DNA of 64,000 nucleotides, from the NCBI RefSeq assembly GCF_030272615.1, contig NC_081413.1:601896709-601960708 (forward strand), given 5' to 3'. Made by a program: the position numbers and the translations under genes. The notes under the pieces are model-generated. The model saw nothing but the letters and a program-made list of their open reading frames with translations, had not been told where the DNA came from and did no database searches. This document shows positions 10,842 to 22,642 of the stretch, piece after piece. Within the stretch, counting starts at the first letter, position 1. Each line of letters opens with the position of its first letter. Origin of the DNA: Cryptomeria japonica. Taxonomy: Eukaryota; Streptophyta; Pinopsida; Cupressales; Cupressaceae.

Positions 10842-12289
10842 GTAATTAACAATTTCTTTAGGATGTTTTATATATGTTTTTAATCATGCATTATATGTTT
10901 GTAATAATGAATCTCATCTTGTGAGCCAAACTCCTATTTTGGCATTTCTTTTAGAAAATTAGGAATTTTGGACGATAGGGATCCAATGTGTTGGTTTTGA
11001 ATGTTTTAAGGTGTTTTAGGAGGGTTTTAACTTGACCCAAGGCATTAGGAGGCGTAAGATGACATTTTGACAACTTTTGCAAAAGTTGTCAAAAGTTGTC
11101 ATGAGCAACTTTTATGCAGTTTTTGCATTTTGTAATTTGAAACTTCTCCAACAGCTCTAACCTCTTGATTTTTGGTTGAGAGAAATTGAGGAATGGTTTA
11201 TACTCTATGAGGATCCAATTTCTAGGGTGTGTGATTCTACGGAGAAGAGTATTGATGCAAAGAAACCAATAGAATTCTGAGTTTTCCTGCAATTCTGGAG
11301 TTTTGGTCCGTGACATGGTTCTGTGCGAATTGGGATCCATTCCCAATGATATGAATTGATTTGAGAGGAAAGTTCACTCTATTTTGATTTGGATTTGGAG
11401 ACTAGATTGTGTGGGTTTCTCCTGATATTTAAGTTTTGCTATAGGTACTCGGAAAACTAGGGTTTACCTTGGGTTTTTCCTCATTCATGGTCATATCTTG
11501 CAATTTACCAATCTGAGGCTCATGGGATTTGGTGAAAGGCAAGTATGTTCGATGTATTTTAGAGTTCCAAGAGTGTTTTGTAGGAGGAGTAAGGGAGAGA
11601 ATTGTTTGAAGCGACCCTAGGTAGACATCTCTATGTGGCTACTTAGACCTTGAACAAACAAAATCACCTTGTGTGCAAATGGCGGTGCTTCCAGGTGTGT
11701 AACCCTGGAATCCATTTTGATTTATGTTTCCCAAAATTCCCATGGAATTTTAATCCACCAGTTCATTCATCTAAACATAGTTGTTTCACTAAAGAGACCT
11801 AATTAGCCCTTCTAGGACAATCAAATTCCTACCGGCAAAGAACTTTATTTTTAAGACCTTGACCCTTTCTTTTGGGGACTTGTATAACTTCCAAAAGGGT
11901 GTGTTAATCCATAGTTTATTTACCAAGGTGTTTGGGAAAATCTGAACTTAAGGTTCCTTTACCCGCTAAATAGGGATACAAGCGACTAGGCCTAATTAAG
12001 GAAGTTTCTTAAGGTATGAGTATGAACTCTTGTCACCGGTGCTTTGTTTGAATTTGGGGAGTTTTGTATGACCAAAAATTAGTGTGAAAATGATTTGTAA
12101 CCCTTGGAGGTACCATGGAGTGTGTTGTAGCAAGATACCCACAATTGAGTAAGAGAGGGTCTTGGAGATGTTGAGAAGATTGTAATAAAGTTGTAGAGCC
12201 TTGCCTTGAAAGGATCCCATCCATGTGTTAAGGGGTCAGTGTCATACATTTGGAGGTGTTTGGATGGTAACAAGGAGGGCTCGACATCA
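10781..12289 (+). repeat. gypsy LTR B (3' LTR of copy 1, 1509 bp)
   Basis: Starts TGCTGGAGCACC after the purine-rich stretch GGGGAGTATGG and ends CGACATCA. Variants such as GTAATAAAG and CTTGAAAGG near its 3' end are shared with the fragment at 16552-16675 but not with LTRs A, C or D. Confidence 0.85.
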
Positions 12290-12293
12290 AGGG
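12290..12293 (+). other. LTR-LTR junction AGGG (2-LTR circle type)
   Basis: Four bases, AGGG, separate the CA end of LTR B from the TG start of LTR C. AG is what lies between LTR and primer site in this family, and GG is what precedes the 3' LTR at 10779-10780. Blunt joining of full-length, untrimmed linear element DNA gives exactly this sequence. Confidence 0.75.
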
Positions 12294-13802
12294 TGCAGGA
12301 GCACCTCATCAAACCATTCAAGATGGCATGACAAACTTTAATAAGGGAGGATAAGGCATTAACAATTTCTTTAGGATGTTTTATATAGGTTTTTAATCAT
12401 GCATTATATGTTTGTAATAATGAATCCCATCTTGTGAGCTCAACTCCTATTTTGGCATTTCTATGAGCAAATTGGGACTTTTAGACAATAGGGAACCAAT
12501 GTGTTAGTTTTGAGTGTTTTAAGGTGTTTTAGGAGGGGTTGAATGTGACCCAAGACATTAGGAGGTGAAAGATGACATTTTGACAACTTTTGCAAAAGTT
12601 GTCAAAAGTTATCATGAGCAAATTTTATGCACTTTTTGCATTTTGTAATTTGAAACTTCTCCAACAGCTCTAACCTCTTGATTTTTAGTTGAGAGCAGTT
12701 GAGGAATGGTTTATACACCTCGAGGATCCAATTTCCAGTGTGTGTGATTGTACGGAGAAGAGTATTGATGCAAACAAACCAATAAAATTCTGAGTTTTCC
12801 TGCAATTCTGGAGTTTTGGTCCGTGGTACGGTTCTGTACGAATTGGGATCCATTCCCAATGATGTGAGTTGATTTGAGAGGAGAGTTGACTCTTTTTTTA
12901 TTTTGATTTGGATACTTGATTGTGTGTGTTGGTCTTGATATTTAAGTTTTGTTGTAGGTACCTAGAAAACTAGGGTTTAACTTGGGTTTTTCCTCATTCA
13001 TGGCCATATCTTGCACTTTACCAATCTGAGGCTCATGGAATTTGGTGAAGGGAAATTATGGTCAATTTATTTTAGATTTATAAGAGTTTTTTGTAGGAGG
13101 AGAAAGGGAGAGAAGTGTTTGAAGCGACCCTAGGTAGACATCTCTATGTGGCAACCTAGACCTTGAACAAACAAAATCACCTTGTGTGCGAATGGCGATG
13201 CTTCCAAGCGTGTAACCCTGGAATCCCTATTGATTTATGTTTTCCAACATTCCCATGGGATTTTAACCCACTGATTCATTCATCTAAGCATAGTTGTTTC
13301 ACAAAAGAGGCCTAATTAGCCCTTTTACGACAACCAAATTCCTACCAGCAAAGACCTTTATTTTATAGACCTTGACCCTTCCTTTTGGGGACTTGTATAA
13401 CTTCCAAAAGTGTATTTTAATCCATAATTTTTCTACAAAGGTTTTTGGGAAGATATGAACTTAAGGTCCCTTTACCCAAAAAATAGGGCTACAAGCGACT
13501 AGGCCTAATTGAGGAAGTTTCTTAAGGAATGGGTATGAACTTTTGTCATCGGTGCTTTGTTTGAACTTGGGGAGTTTTGTATGACCCAAAACCAGTGTGA
13601 AACTGATTTGTAACCCTTGGAGGTACCATGGAGTGTGTTGTAGCAAGATACCCCTAATTGAGTAAGAGAGGGTCTTGGAGATGTTGAGAAGATTGTACTA
13701 AAGTTGTAGAGCCTTGCCTTGATAGGATCCCATCCATGTGTTAAGGGGTCAGTGTCATACATTTGGAGGTGTTTGGCAAGTAACAAGGAGGGCTCTACAT
13801 CA
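12294..13802 (+). repeat. gypsy LTR C (5' LTR of copy 2, 1509 bp)
   Basis: Starts TGCAGGAGCACC and ends CTACATCA, followed by AG and the primer site at 13805-13816. Same length as LTR B. Confidence 0.85.
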
Positions 13803-13804
13803 AG

Positions 13805-13816
13805 TGGTATCAGAGC
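13805..13816 (+). other. primer-binding site of copy 2
   Basis: TGGTATCAGAGC, identical to the site in copy 1, again two bases after the LTR. Confidence 0.9.
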
Positions 13817-13853
13817 TAGTAACAACTTTGGTAAAGAGATAGAAAATTGAGAG

Positions 13854-14905
13854 ATGTCAGAGGGACAAAAAGAAGAAGTCCCTAAAAGACCAATCACCAA
13901 CATGGAATTGGCAAAGATTGTAAGAGAGAAGGCCACTGGTTGCAAGGCAATGCGGAGGGAGCTAGAGATGTTGAGAGGCAGATTAGATGGAAAGGAAGAT
14001 GGAGGCATTGGTAGTTGTGATGAAGGGGATAAGGATGAGATCCCTATGTCGGAGGAAGAGGCGATTCCTCCTAACTAGAGGCACTTCCTTAATGCCCTCA
14101 AATCCATGGAGAGGAGAACCATGGAGAAGAATATTGATTTCCCAACTTTCATTGGGAAGATGGAACCAGATGTTGTGATGGATTGGATAGACTACCTATC
14201 TAGTTTCTTTGAGTGTGAAGACATTCCAAGACACCAGAAGGTGAAGATTGCTAAGTCCAAGCTGAGGGGAGAAACCCTAACTTGGTGGAACTTTATACAA
14301 GAGGAAAGAGAGAAGGACAATAAGCCCAAGATTTTTTCTTGGAAGAGGATGGTTGCCTTGATCAAAGAGGCCTATTTACCCAAAGACTATGAAATACAAC
14401 TCCATAAGAGGAGACAAAATCTCAAGAAGAAAGAGATGGATGTGAGCTCATATACTGAGGAGTTCCAAAGGCCATGCATGAAGTCTAAAACAAAAGAGGA
14501 AGAGAGTGAGAAAGTTGCCCAGTACCTGAAAGGATTAAGGTACAACATTCAAGAAGAATTGAACCTTCTGAGCTCGGATACCGTTGGTAGATGCCATCGA
14601 CTTGCTATCAAGGTGGAAGAGAAGATCAAAAGGAGACAAGAGCAAAATAATAAAGGATGATGAAGACAATAGAGGGGTGGAAGAAATTTTTTCAGAAGCA
14701 AAGGAAATGGCTTTGGAAATCAAAGTGAAATCAGTCAAGAAGGCAATAAACAAGAGAGTAGTTCCAATAAAAAAGGAGGATACAATCAGAAAGGTAATTT
14801 TAGAGAAAGAAGACCACCATTCAAAGGGAGATCTCAAGGTAGAGGTCTAATTAGATGTTATAACTGCAATCAAGAAGGATACATGGCTAACAGATGCCCA
14901 GAGAA
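13854..14905 (+). pseudogene. gypsy gag, copy 2 (broken)
   Basis: Close relative of copy 1 gag. The frame opens at 13854 (MSEGQKEEVPKRP), meets the same in-frame TAG at 14076, and resumes to 14660 with WWNFIQEEREK and EEFQRPCMKSK. The zinc knuckle at about 14855-14902 reads CYNCNQEGYMANRC: the conserved His is Tyr, so zinc binding should be lost. Further frameshifts lie between 14660 and the knuckle. Confidence 0.8.
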
Positions 14906-15094
14906 GCCTACTAGTTCCATAGGAGAAAGAAGAAGTAACTCGATTTTAGAGGCTGACTGCCAAAGTGTGGCAGGTGTAAACACATACCAAAGTATCAATA
15001 CCCCTGATAGTTATGGATACCCTGAAAGAGGTGAAGCCTTGATGATCAGAAGAGAAGTAACCACCATGAAGATGTCAGATAGAGAACCCCCATA

Positions 15095-16551
15095 GAGGAA
15101 ATATCTATTCAAGACCACTTGCAAAGCAGGTGGAAAAGTTTGCAAGGTCTGAATAGATTCTGGTTCAACTGAGAACTTTGTGTCTCTAGAGATGGCGGAG
15201 AAACTGAAATTGAGGAGACTACCTCACCCTTGCCCCTACAAGGTCTCATGGCTCACACAAGGACAACAAGCTATTGTGGAAGAGCAGGCTTGGGTAGAAT
15301 TCGAGATTGGAACCTATAGAGATAAGTTGATGTTTGACATTGCAAAGATGGATGCTTGCCATCTCCTATTTGGGAGACCATGACAGTTTGATTTGAAGGC
15401 ACAACATGATGGTGCTAGAAATACATATTCCATTACCATGGATGGTAAGGTAATTGAGTTGCTACCTTTAATCGAGAGTGAGGAGGAAACCAAACAAAAG
15501 GAAGCCAAGGTGTTGATATTAGGAGGGAAGCAGTTCATGAAGAACATGGAAAATGAAGGCATGGTCTGTTATGCCCTTATCCCTATTCCAACAGTAAAAA
15601 AGGTGGAGAGGTCTAAGCATAAGAAAGAAGATAGATTGAGGTTGATTGACCCTGCAGTGCAACAACTACTAGATAAATACAAGGGTGACATCTTTGATGG
15701 CATGCCAAGGTCACTACCTCCCATGAGGGACATAAACCAGTGTATAGACCTTATAACTAGATCCACATTGCCTAATAAAGAAGCATACAAGCTCACACTG
15801 GATTTAAATGTTGAGATGGCAAAACAGGTTGAAGAATTGTTGGAATCCAGATTGATTGGAAAAGTTTGAGCCCATGTGCAATCCCTGCAGTCCTGGCACC
15901 CAAAAAGGAAGGCACTTAGAGGCTTTGCATCGATTCAAGAGATATCAACAATATTACTACCAGGTATAGGTTTCTCATGCCTAGGATTGAGGATTTGTTA
16001 GATTGTTTGGGGGGTGCTAGATATTTTACAAAAAATGATTTAAAAAGTGGCTATCATCAGATTAGGATTAGGCCAGGAGATGAATGGAAAACTGCCTTTA
16101 AAACAAATGAGGGGTTATATGAGTGGAAAGTCATGCCCTTTGGCTTATCCAATGCACGCAGTACCTTTGTGAGGTTAATGAATGAAGTCTTAAGGGATTT
16201 CATAGGGAAATTTGTTATAGTTTACCTAGATGACATTCTAGTTTTCAGTCAAACCAAAGGAGAACATCTAAAGCATATAGACCTGGTCCTAAGGAGATTG
16301 TATGAAGAACAATTAATGATCAACTTGGAAAAGTGTTTCTTCATGTAGGAAGAGATCATTTACTTGGGATTTGTAATCTCATATGGTGAATTGAAAATGG
16401 ATTAAGAAAAGGTGAGTGACATATTGTCTTGGCCTACACTGAGGACAATGAATGATGTTAGGAGTTTCCATGGCTTAGCTACCTTCTATACGAAGTTTAT
16501 AAGAGGATTTAGTCATATCTATGCTCCTATGCTTGATACAATAAAGGGAGG
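15095..16551 (+). pseudogene. gypsy protease and partial reverse transcriptase, copy 2
   Basis: Protease: the active site keeps the usual D-S-G (IDSGSTENFVS at about 15150) but has a TGA just before it; the domain ends LLFGRP-TGA (15381) as in copy 1. RT: open pieces at 15393-15869 and 15977-16348 include [22 protein letters not shown] and YLDD; frame changes and stops lie near 15869, 15920 and 16346. The coding sequence ends abruptly at about 16551 after DTIKGG, where it is joined to LTR sequence; RNase H, integrase and the chromodomain are absent. Confidence 0.8.
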
Positions 16552-16675
16552 AGATGTTGAGAAGATTGTAATAAAGTTGTAGAGCCTTGCCTTGAAAGGA
16601 TCCCATCCATGTGTTAAGGGGTCAGTGTCATACATTTGGAGGTGTTTGGAAGGTAACAAGGAGGGCTTGGCATCA
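16552..16675 (+). repeat. LTR B-type 3' fragment fused to copy 2
   Basis: GATGTTGAGAAGATTG onward matches the last ~124 bp of LTR B (from 12166), including its private variants. The breakpoint shares the short stretch GGAG(ATG) with the LTR, so a deletion by short homology joined the RT region to the LTR end. Confidence 0.8.
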
Positions 16676-16679
16676 AGGG
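16676..16679 (+). other. second LTR-LTR junction AGGG
   Basis: The same four bases again sit between an LTR end (CATCA) and an LTR start (TGCAGGAG). The sequence on both sides carries the variants seen at the first junction (e.g. CCATTCAAGATGGC), so the two junctions share descent. Confidence 0.75.
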
Positions 16680-18186
16680 TGCAGGAGAACCTCATCAAAC
16701 CATTCAAGATGGCATGACAAACTTTAATAAGGGAGGATAAGGCATTAACAATTTCTTTAGGATGTTTTATATAGGTTTTTAATCATGCATTATATGTTTG
16801 TAATAATGAATCCCATCTTGTGAGTCGAACTCCTATTTTGGCATTTCTATGAGCCAATTAGGACTTTTGGACAATAGGGATCCAATGTGTTAGTTTTGAG
16901 TGTTTTAAGGTGTTTTAAGAGGGGTTGAACTTGACCCAAGGCATTAGGAGGCGAAAGATGACATTTTGACAACTTTTGCAAAAGTTGTCAAAAGTTGTCA
17001 TGAGCAACTTTTATGCACTTTTTGCATTTTGTAATTTGAAACTTCTCCAACTTCTCTAACCTCTTGATTTTCAGTTGAGATAAGTTGAGGAATGGATTAT
17101 ACACCTCTTGGATCCAATTTCCAGGGTGTGTGATTGTACGGAGAAGAGTATTGATGCAAACAAACCAATAGAATTCTGAGTTTTCCTGCAATTCTGGAGT
17201 TTTGGTTCGTGGTACGGTTCTGTACGAATTGGGATCCATTCCCAATGATGTGAATTGATTTGAGAGGATATTTTAATCTGTTTTGATTTTGATTTTGAGA
17301 CTTTATTGTGTGTGTTACTCCTGATATTTAAGTTTTGCTGTAGGTACCCAGAAAACCAGGGTTTACCTTTGGTTTTTCCTCATTCATGGCCATATCTTGC
17401 ACTTTACCAATCTAAGGGTCATGGGATTTGGTGAAGGGAAATTATGTTAAATTTACTTTAGATTTATTAGAGTGTTTTGAAGGAGGATCAAGGTAGAGAA
17501 GTGTTTCAAGTGACCCTAGGTAGACATCTCTATGTGGCTACTTAGACGTTGAACAAACAAAATCACCTTGTGGCAAATGGCGATGCTTCCAAGTGTGTAA
17601 CCTTGGAATCCCTATTGATTTATGTTTTCCAACATTCCCATTTGATTTTAACCCACCAATTCATTCATCTAAGCATAGTTATTTCATAAAAGAGGCCTAA
17701 TTAGCCCTTTTAGGATAGTCAAATTCCTACCGGCAAAGACCTTTATTTTCTAGACCTTGACCCTTCCTTTTGGGTAATTTTATAACTTCCAAAAGGGTAT
17801 TTTAATCCATAATTTTTTTACCAATGTGTTTGGGAAGATCTGAACTTAAGGTCCCTTTACCCGCTGAATAGGGCTACAAGTGACTAGGCCTAATTGAGGA
17901 AGTTTCTTAAGGAATGGGTATGAACTCTTGTCACCGGTGTTTGTTTGAACTTGGGGACTTTTGTATGACCCAAAACCAATGTGAAACTGATTTGTAACCC
18001 TTGGAGGTACCATGGAGTGTGTTGTAGCAAGATACCCCTAATTGAGCAAGAGAGGGTCTTGGAGATGTTGAGAAGATTGTACTAAAGTTGTAGAGCCTTG
18101 CCTTGATAGGATCCCATCCATTTGTTAAGGGGCCAATTTGATACATTTGGAGGTGTTTGGCAGGTAACAAGGAGGGCTCTGCATCA
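16680..18186 (+). repeat. gypsy LTR D (right end of the array, 1507 bp)
   Basis: Starts TGCAGGAGAACC and ends GCATCA, then unrelated sequence with no primer site. It is therefore the right-hand terminal LTR of the array. Confidence 0.85.
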
Positions 18187-19023
18187 GGAAGGATCAAAAG
18201 GTTTTGCATCTTTTTCCTTGTAGTCCTTTGGTCCATATGTACACCAATACCCGTGTAAATTATAAAGACTTCATATTGTTAATACTTATAGTTAAAAAAT
18301 GATTAGAGACACTCTTTCACTTGACAATTGCAAGTATAAAACTTTTTAGTCAGCATATTAATCTTACATGTATTCTAAATAACTATTAATCTTATTTTTT
18401 GTATCAAAACAAAGAGGGAGTTTCCTTGAATGACTTATGTGAAAGAAATTTGGGTATGAGTCCCTTGAAATTTCTTCCATGATAAAATATTTCAATCTAT
18501 AAACCTCAATTCAAGATGAAAATAATGTTGAGCCTTTAAGGACATAGTTCTTCCTTGAAATATCTTTGTAGGAAAATTTTCTGCTACATAGGTGTTGAAC
18601 TACTTCATCCATGATGTGAGACCAATCGACACCCATCTAGTAGACAATTAAAATGTTAGGATTTGGTTATAAAATATCCACACATGGTATACCACACTTG
18701 GTAGATATTGTAGACACATTTGATAGCCATTCAAAGCATGCTCTATTTATTTATTGCATTTGCGCCTATTGTCAAAATTATAAGTTAAAATCTCAAGGAT
18801 ATCAAATGTAGATGTATGAATAATAAACTTTAGTAACATCATAAATTTAATTTTCTTTCATTTGAATGAAAATTTTGACATATAAATAATAATTATAGAC
18901 TTGTTCAAAATAATATTTTAAGGCTTCTTAAAACAGTGTAAGCACAACTACTTGAAGGGGTGGGCAAAAAAAACTAAGGGTTAGGATATGGGTTGATGGA
19001 GATCACACTTGAAACTTATTTAG

Positions 19024-19147
19024 TTTTTGTATGTATTTTGTGAAACATACATTTGTCACCTAAATTTAATGATCAGCTTATTTATTTTTTGTATGTATTT
19101 TGTGAAACATACATTTGTCACCTAAATTCAATGACCAACTTTTAGGT
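19024..19147. repeat. 62-bp tandem duplication
   Basis: Two adjacent units begin TTTTTGTATGTATTTTGTG and share ACATTTGTCACCTAAATT; only a few positions differ. Confidence 0.85.
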
Positions 19148-19694
19148 TTGGTAAATTCAAATTTGTTCTAAGCTTATGTGTAGAAATTGATTGGTTAAAA
19201 CTAAAGCATATATGTGTTGTAATGTGCTCATATTATGGAAAATGTGTATGAGATATAACATGTTCCTTAAGATATGCACACATTATGAAAAATACATATG
19301 AACATAACACGTGTCTTATGATATGCACACATTACATTTTCAAGAATGGAAACATGTTTTGAGGAATTTTGAATGTTTGACCACTTTTTGGTCCCTGATT
19401 GCACACGCATACCCTTTAAATTTTTGAATTACAATAACCCTTGTTGAATGGTGCTATATTTTGGAGGAGCTATAATTTGAATCATTGGCTTGATTTCTTG
19501 ACAACCGCAGAATACTAACTATTGAATAGAAGTTAGGTGTTATAATTTAACCTTATAAAATGAGGACTACAGAATGAGTTTGGGTTGACTATGTAATGGA
19601 TTTTCTATAGCTGAAAGGTAGGGTATTAATGCCTTTGTAGATATTGTTTGTAGGTTGGTAGCTCAAGGATAGAGTTCTGTGGGTGTTGGTTGAA

Positions 19695-20036
19695 TATTAT
19701 GTATTTTTGCAAAACCTAGTTTTATTATCTAATTTCAAATTATGTAATATCAATGTACCATAGGTTGAGGTTTATATTTTGAGTGTTGTTATAAGTGTTG
19801 TAATCTATTAGAGATAAATTTTTAAATAAAAATATTGTCCAAATTTCTTCATAAATAATGATATAATATTATGATTTTTGCAAAAGCTAGTTTCATTATC
19901 TAATTTCAGATTATGTAATGTCAATATTCCATAAGACGGGGTTTATATTTTGAGTAGTGTAATCTATTAGTGATCGATTTTATAAGTGGAAATATTACCC
20001 AAATTTCTTTATAAATAATGATGTAATCTTGTGATC
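19695..20036. repeat. ~171-bp tandem duplication
   Basis: Units at about 19695-19865 and 19866-20036 share TTTTTGCAAAA, TTATCTAATTTCA, GGTTTATATTTTGAGT and CAAATTTCTT in the same order with moderate divergence. Confidence 0.75.
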
Positions 20037-20943
20037 TAGTTGTAATGAAAATTGACAATTTATATTCTATGATTTGTATTCAAAAATTATATTCCAAAAT
20101 GAACATATTTGAACATTATTATGAGCATTTTATTTTTTAAATATTTTGAATCCATAAATTAACATGTCCAAGAAGATTTCATAAAACATATAAAAATTAA
20201 TTAAAAAATATCTAGATTAATACAAAATCATGATATAAAGATCTTATTTCAATGCCCACATTTTATGTAGATCACATGAATCTCCTTTAAAGAATATTCA
20301 AATTTGACCTTATTAAATTATTAGAGATGTGATTAAAACTTGATGAAAGAGAAACACGACCATTGAGTTGGATTCCTAGCCTTGACTAATTAGGGATTGG
20401 CTTGTTGGCGTGTGAGAGTGAGTGTGATAACATTGAAAACATGAATTGAACTTGTAAAACAAAGCTGCATTATGTGCCATATCAGAATTGTTATAGAAGA
20501 AACTAGACAAAAATGGTTTTTTGGTTCGGATTTTGTTTAATTTTGTTTAAGTTAATAGCTTGTATGTGTTGTATTCTTCTCTTTACAGATTTTGACATGG
20601 GTGTCAACTAAGAGGAAGAAAAAAATGAGTCCTCCCTTAATACTCACTTGACTTTGAATGATTACCCTTGAAATACAAACAAGGCTTAACTTAGAAAAAT
20701 AGAAAGAGTCTACAACTTAGTAGTCAATTTTCATTCCATTTACTAGCTTACCTTAGACACAAAATTAATGCCAATTTGTAATTTAATAATATGATTGATT
20801 AGCTTATCCACCATTCTCTTCTTATGAGCATAAATACACAACACTAATGGATCTGCAAACATATCAGCAAGCCAAGAACACTTGAACTATAATAGAGCTT
20901 CCACATGGTAGTCTGTATCATGTCAGCCTTTGTCTAGCTTAAC

Positions 20944-21354
20944 ATGAATCCGCTGCTAACTTTATTGCTAAAAATGTCACATCATTATAGTCCAGTTTTA
21001 GGTGCTGGTGGTGACATAGATGGATCTCTTCAAGAGCCAACAATGCCCCTTAATTATTTAACAGTTCCCAAGGTTTCTGAAGGGTATGTTAATTTGTGGG
21101 GAGAACACCAAAATGTTTCAGAAGATGGTTACTTTGTTACAATCAGAACGGATAGGTCATCCGGTAAGATAGCATTAGTAATGCAATTCTTTCATCTTTT
21201 TGGGGTTTGCATCTTTAATTTAAATTGAATGGAATGGAATGGAATGATGGGGATTGCAGGTAGTGGGTTCAAATCAAAAGAGGCTTACATGTATGGCTTC
21301 TTCAATGATGTTGTTAAGCTCCAAGCGGGGTATACTGTAGGGATCATCACTTAA
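20944..21354 (+). pseudogene. xyloglucan endotransglucosylase/hydrolase, 5' fragment (2 exons)
   Basis: XTH enzymes (glycoside hydrolase family 16) cut and rejoin xyloglucan in the cell wall. Exon 1 (20944-21163) starts at ATG and includes SEGYVNLWGEHQNVSEDG and TIRTDRSSG. A 96-bp intron with GT (21164) and AG (21259) follows. Exon 2 (21260-21354) continues in phase with SGFKSKEAYMYGFFNDVVKL and QAGYTVGIIT, then TAA (21352). The layout GYxxLWG ... SGFKS ... GYTxGxIT resembles the XTH31/32 type. The catalytic segment HDEVDIEFLG and all the rest of the enzyme (usually about 290 residues) are missing, and no continuation is seen downstream, so it is a truncated gene copy. The N terminus lacks a clear signal peptide. 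Confidence 0.75.
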
Positions 21355-22642
21355 GGGTTAAATTGGACTATTTAGTATTATTAGAGCTAGGGTTTTAGGA
21401 CCCCTTACACAAGGCAAGATGGAAGAATATGTGACATAAGAAAGAGAGAATAATTGTGCTAGGGTAAGATGGAAGAATATGTGACATAAGAAAGAGGGAA
21501 GAATGTGATAAAATTATAAGAAGAAAGAAAAGACTTGGTGTCACATTGGTGTGTAGATAAAAATTAAAATATTTAAAGAGCGGGATTGGTAAATTAAAGA
21601 CCAATTTGAAAGTTGTTTCAACTGGAAGTACATGAACAAAGTAAGAGGACGAAGAAGGTATAGATGAGTTGGGCAAGAAAATCGGTGTATGGCAGCACTA
21701 AAGGATAAATCAGATTTCAACCATAAATAAAGGAGAATTGCATGAAATGGAGAGAGAGAGAGAGATTTAAAATTCAAAATGTTTTGAGGGATTGTTTTGC
21801 AAACAGAGAATTAGTCTTTGCCCTCATTAGCTCAACAAAAAACACCATTTTTAGCTCACAATGTTCCTCTTTTAGTGTTGCCTCTTTAACACCTGTAATT
21901 TGATCAAGAGATAATGAATTCACTACAAGGGTATATGATCACATATAATGTGATACTTCCATCATGAACAATTTTGAGTCAACGGTAGCTTGGGAAGGTA
22001 TATTAATTATAAATAAAGCAATCAACCAATTTTACAAGATGTTGTGGAATAGAGGAGAGGTGAAGTTAAGAAATTGCCACGCTAAATTACAAGTTGAATT
22101 TAATACTAGCTTTGTTTTATTTTAGTAGTTTGATAGGTTATTCATGCCTTTTGAATAGGCATTGCAACTTATGAATATGAAATGAGTCTGCCAACAGAGA
22201 ATAAAGACTAATTAAGATTAATGATGGACAAGAAGAAGGGCTAAAACAGAGGTGGGACAAATTATAAATTTATTTGTTTTGTGTTATGAACAATAAGTTT
22301 AAACGTGACATTAAGTTTGCCTATGAGTTTTATATGGTTGTAATTTTTTTGGTAGTTCTCATAGATTAGTGTTCAATTAATTATATTAATAGTTTGTATA
22401 ATGAAAAAAATAGCTTGTATATTAACCCCATGGAGGAAGGCTTTGTCTCGGGTATTTATCAGCAAGGAGATTGTACACAACCCTCTAAAAAATGGTAATC
22501 AGATAGAGGAGAAATAACCTCTGCCTTTATTTTGCTAGTTTAAATGTGAAAGCATAATGAAACAGTCAACAACCATGCAATGAATAATTTATAAAATTGA
22601 GAACATGGGCAGTTTTTAAATTGCCAAACACAAGAAAAGAAT
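21355..22642. other. non-coding stretch downstream of the XTH fragment
   Basis: No gene recognised. It holds a 50-bp tandem duplication and a short GA microsatellite near 21750-21765; the rest is AT-rich. Confidence 0.45.
21416..21515. repeat. 50-bp tandem duplication
   Basis: AAGATGGAAGAATATGTGAC with the following CATAAGAAAGAG occurs at 21416 and again at 21466. Confidence 0.75.

Larger units (their letters stand above)
5448..18186 (+). mobile_element. tandem array of Ty3/gypsy chromovirus copies
   Basis: A composite of at least two related elements in head-to-tail order: LTR A (5448-6865), internal 1 (6866-10780), LTR B (10781-12289), LTR C (12294-13802), internal 2 truncated (13803-16551), LTR B-type fragment (16552-16675), LTR D (16680-18186). 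The internal parts encode gag, aspartic protease, reverse transcriptase and, in copy 1, RNase H, integrase edges and a chromodomain-like C terminus; this order marks Ty3/gypsy chromoviruses. All frames are broken. I found no matching 5-bp target duplication: TATGG precedes LTR A and GGAAG follows LTR D. Confidence 0.85.
18187..20943. other. AT-rich non-coding stretch with local duplications
   Basis: No gene recognised on either strand. It contains the 62-bp and 171-bp tandem duplications listed separately and a looser repeat of GATATGCACACATTA near 19273 and 19321. A possible TATA-type sequence lies upstream of the XTH fragment (CATAAATACA, about 20829). Confidence 0.5.
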
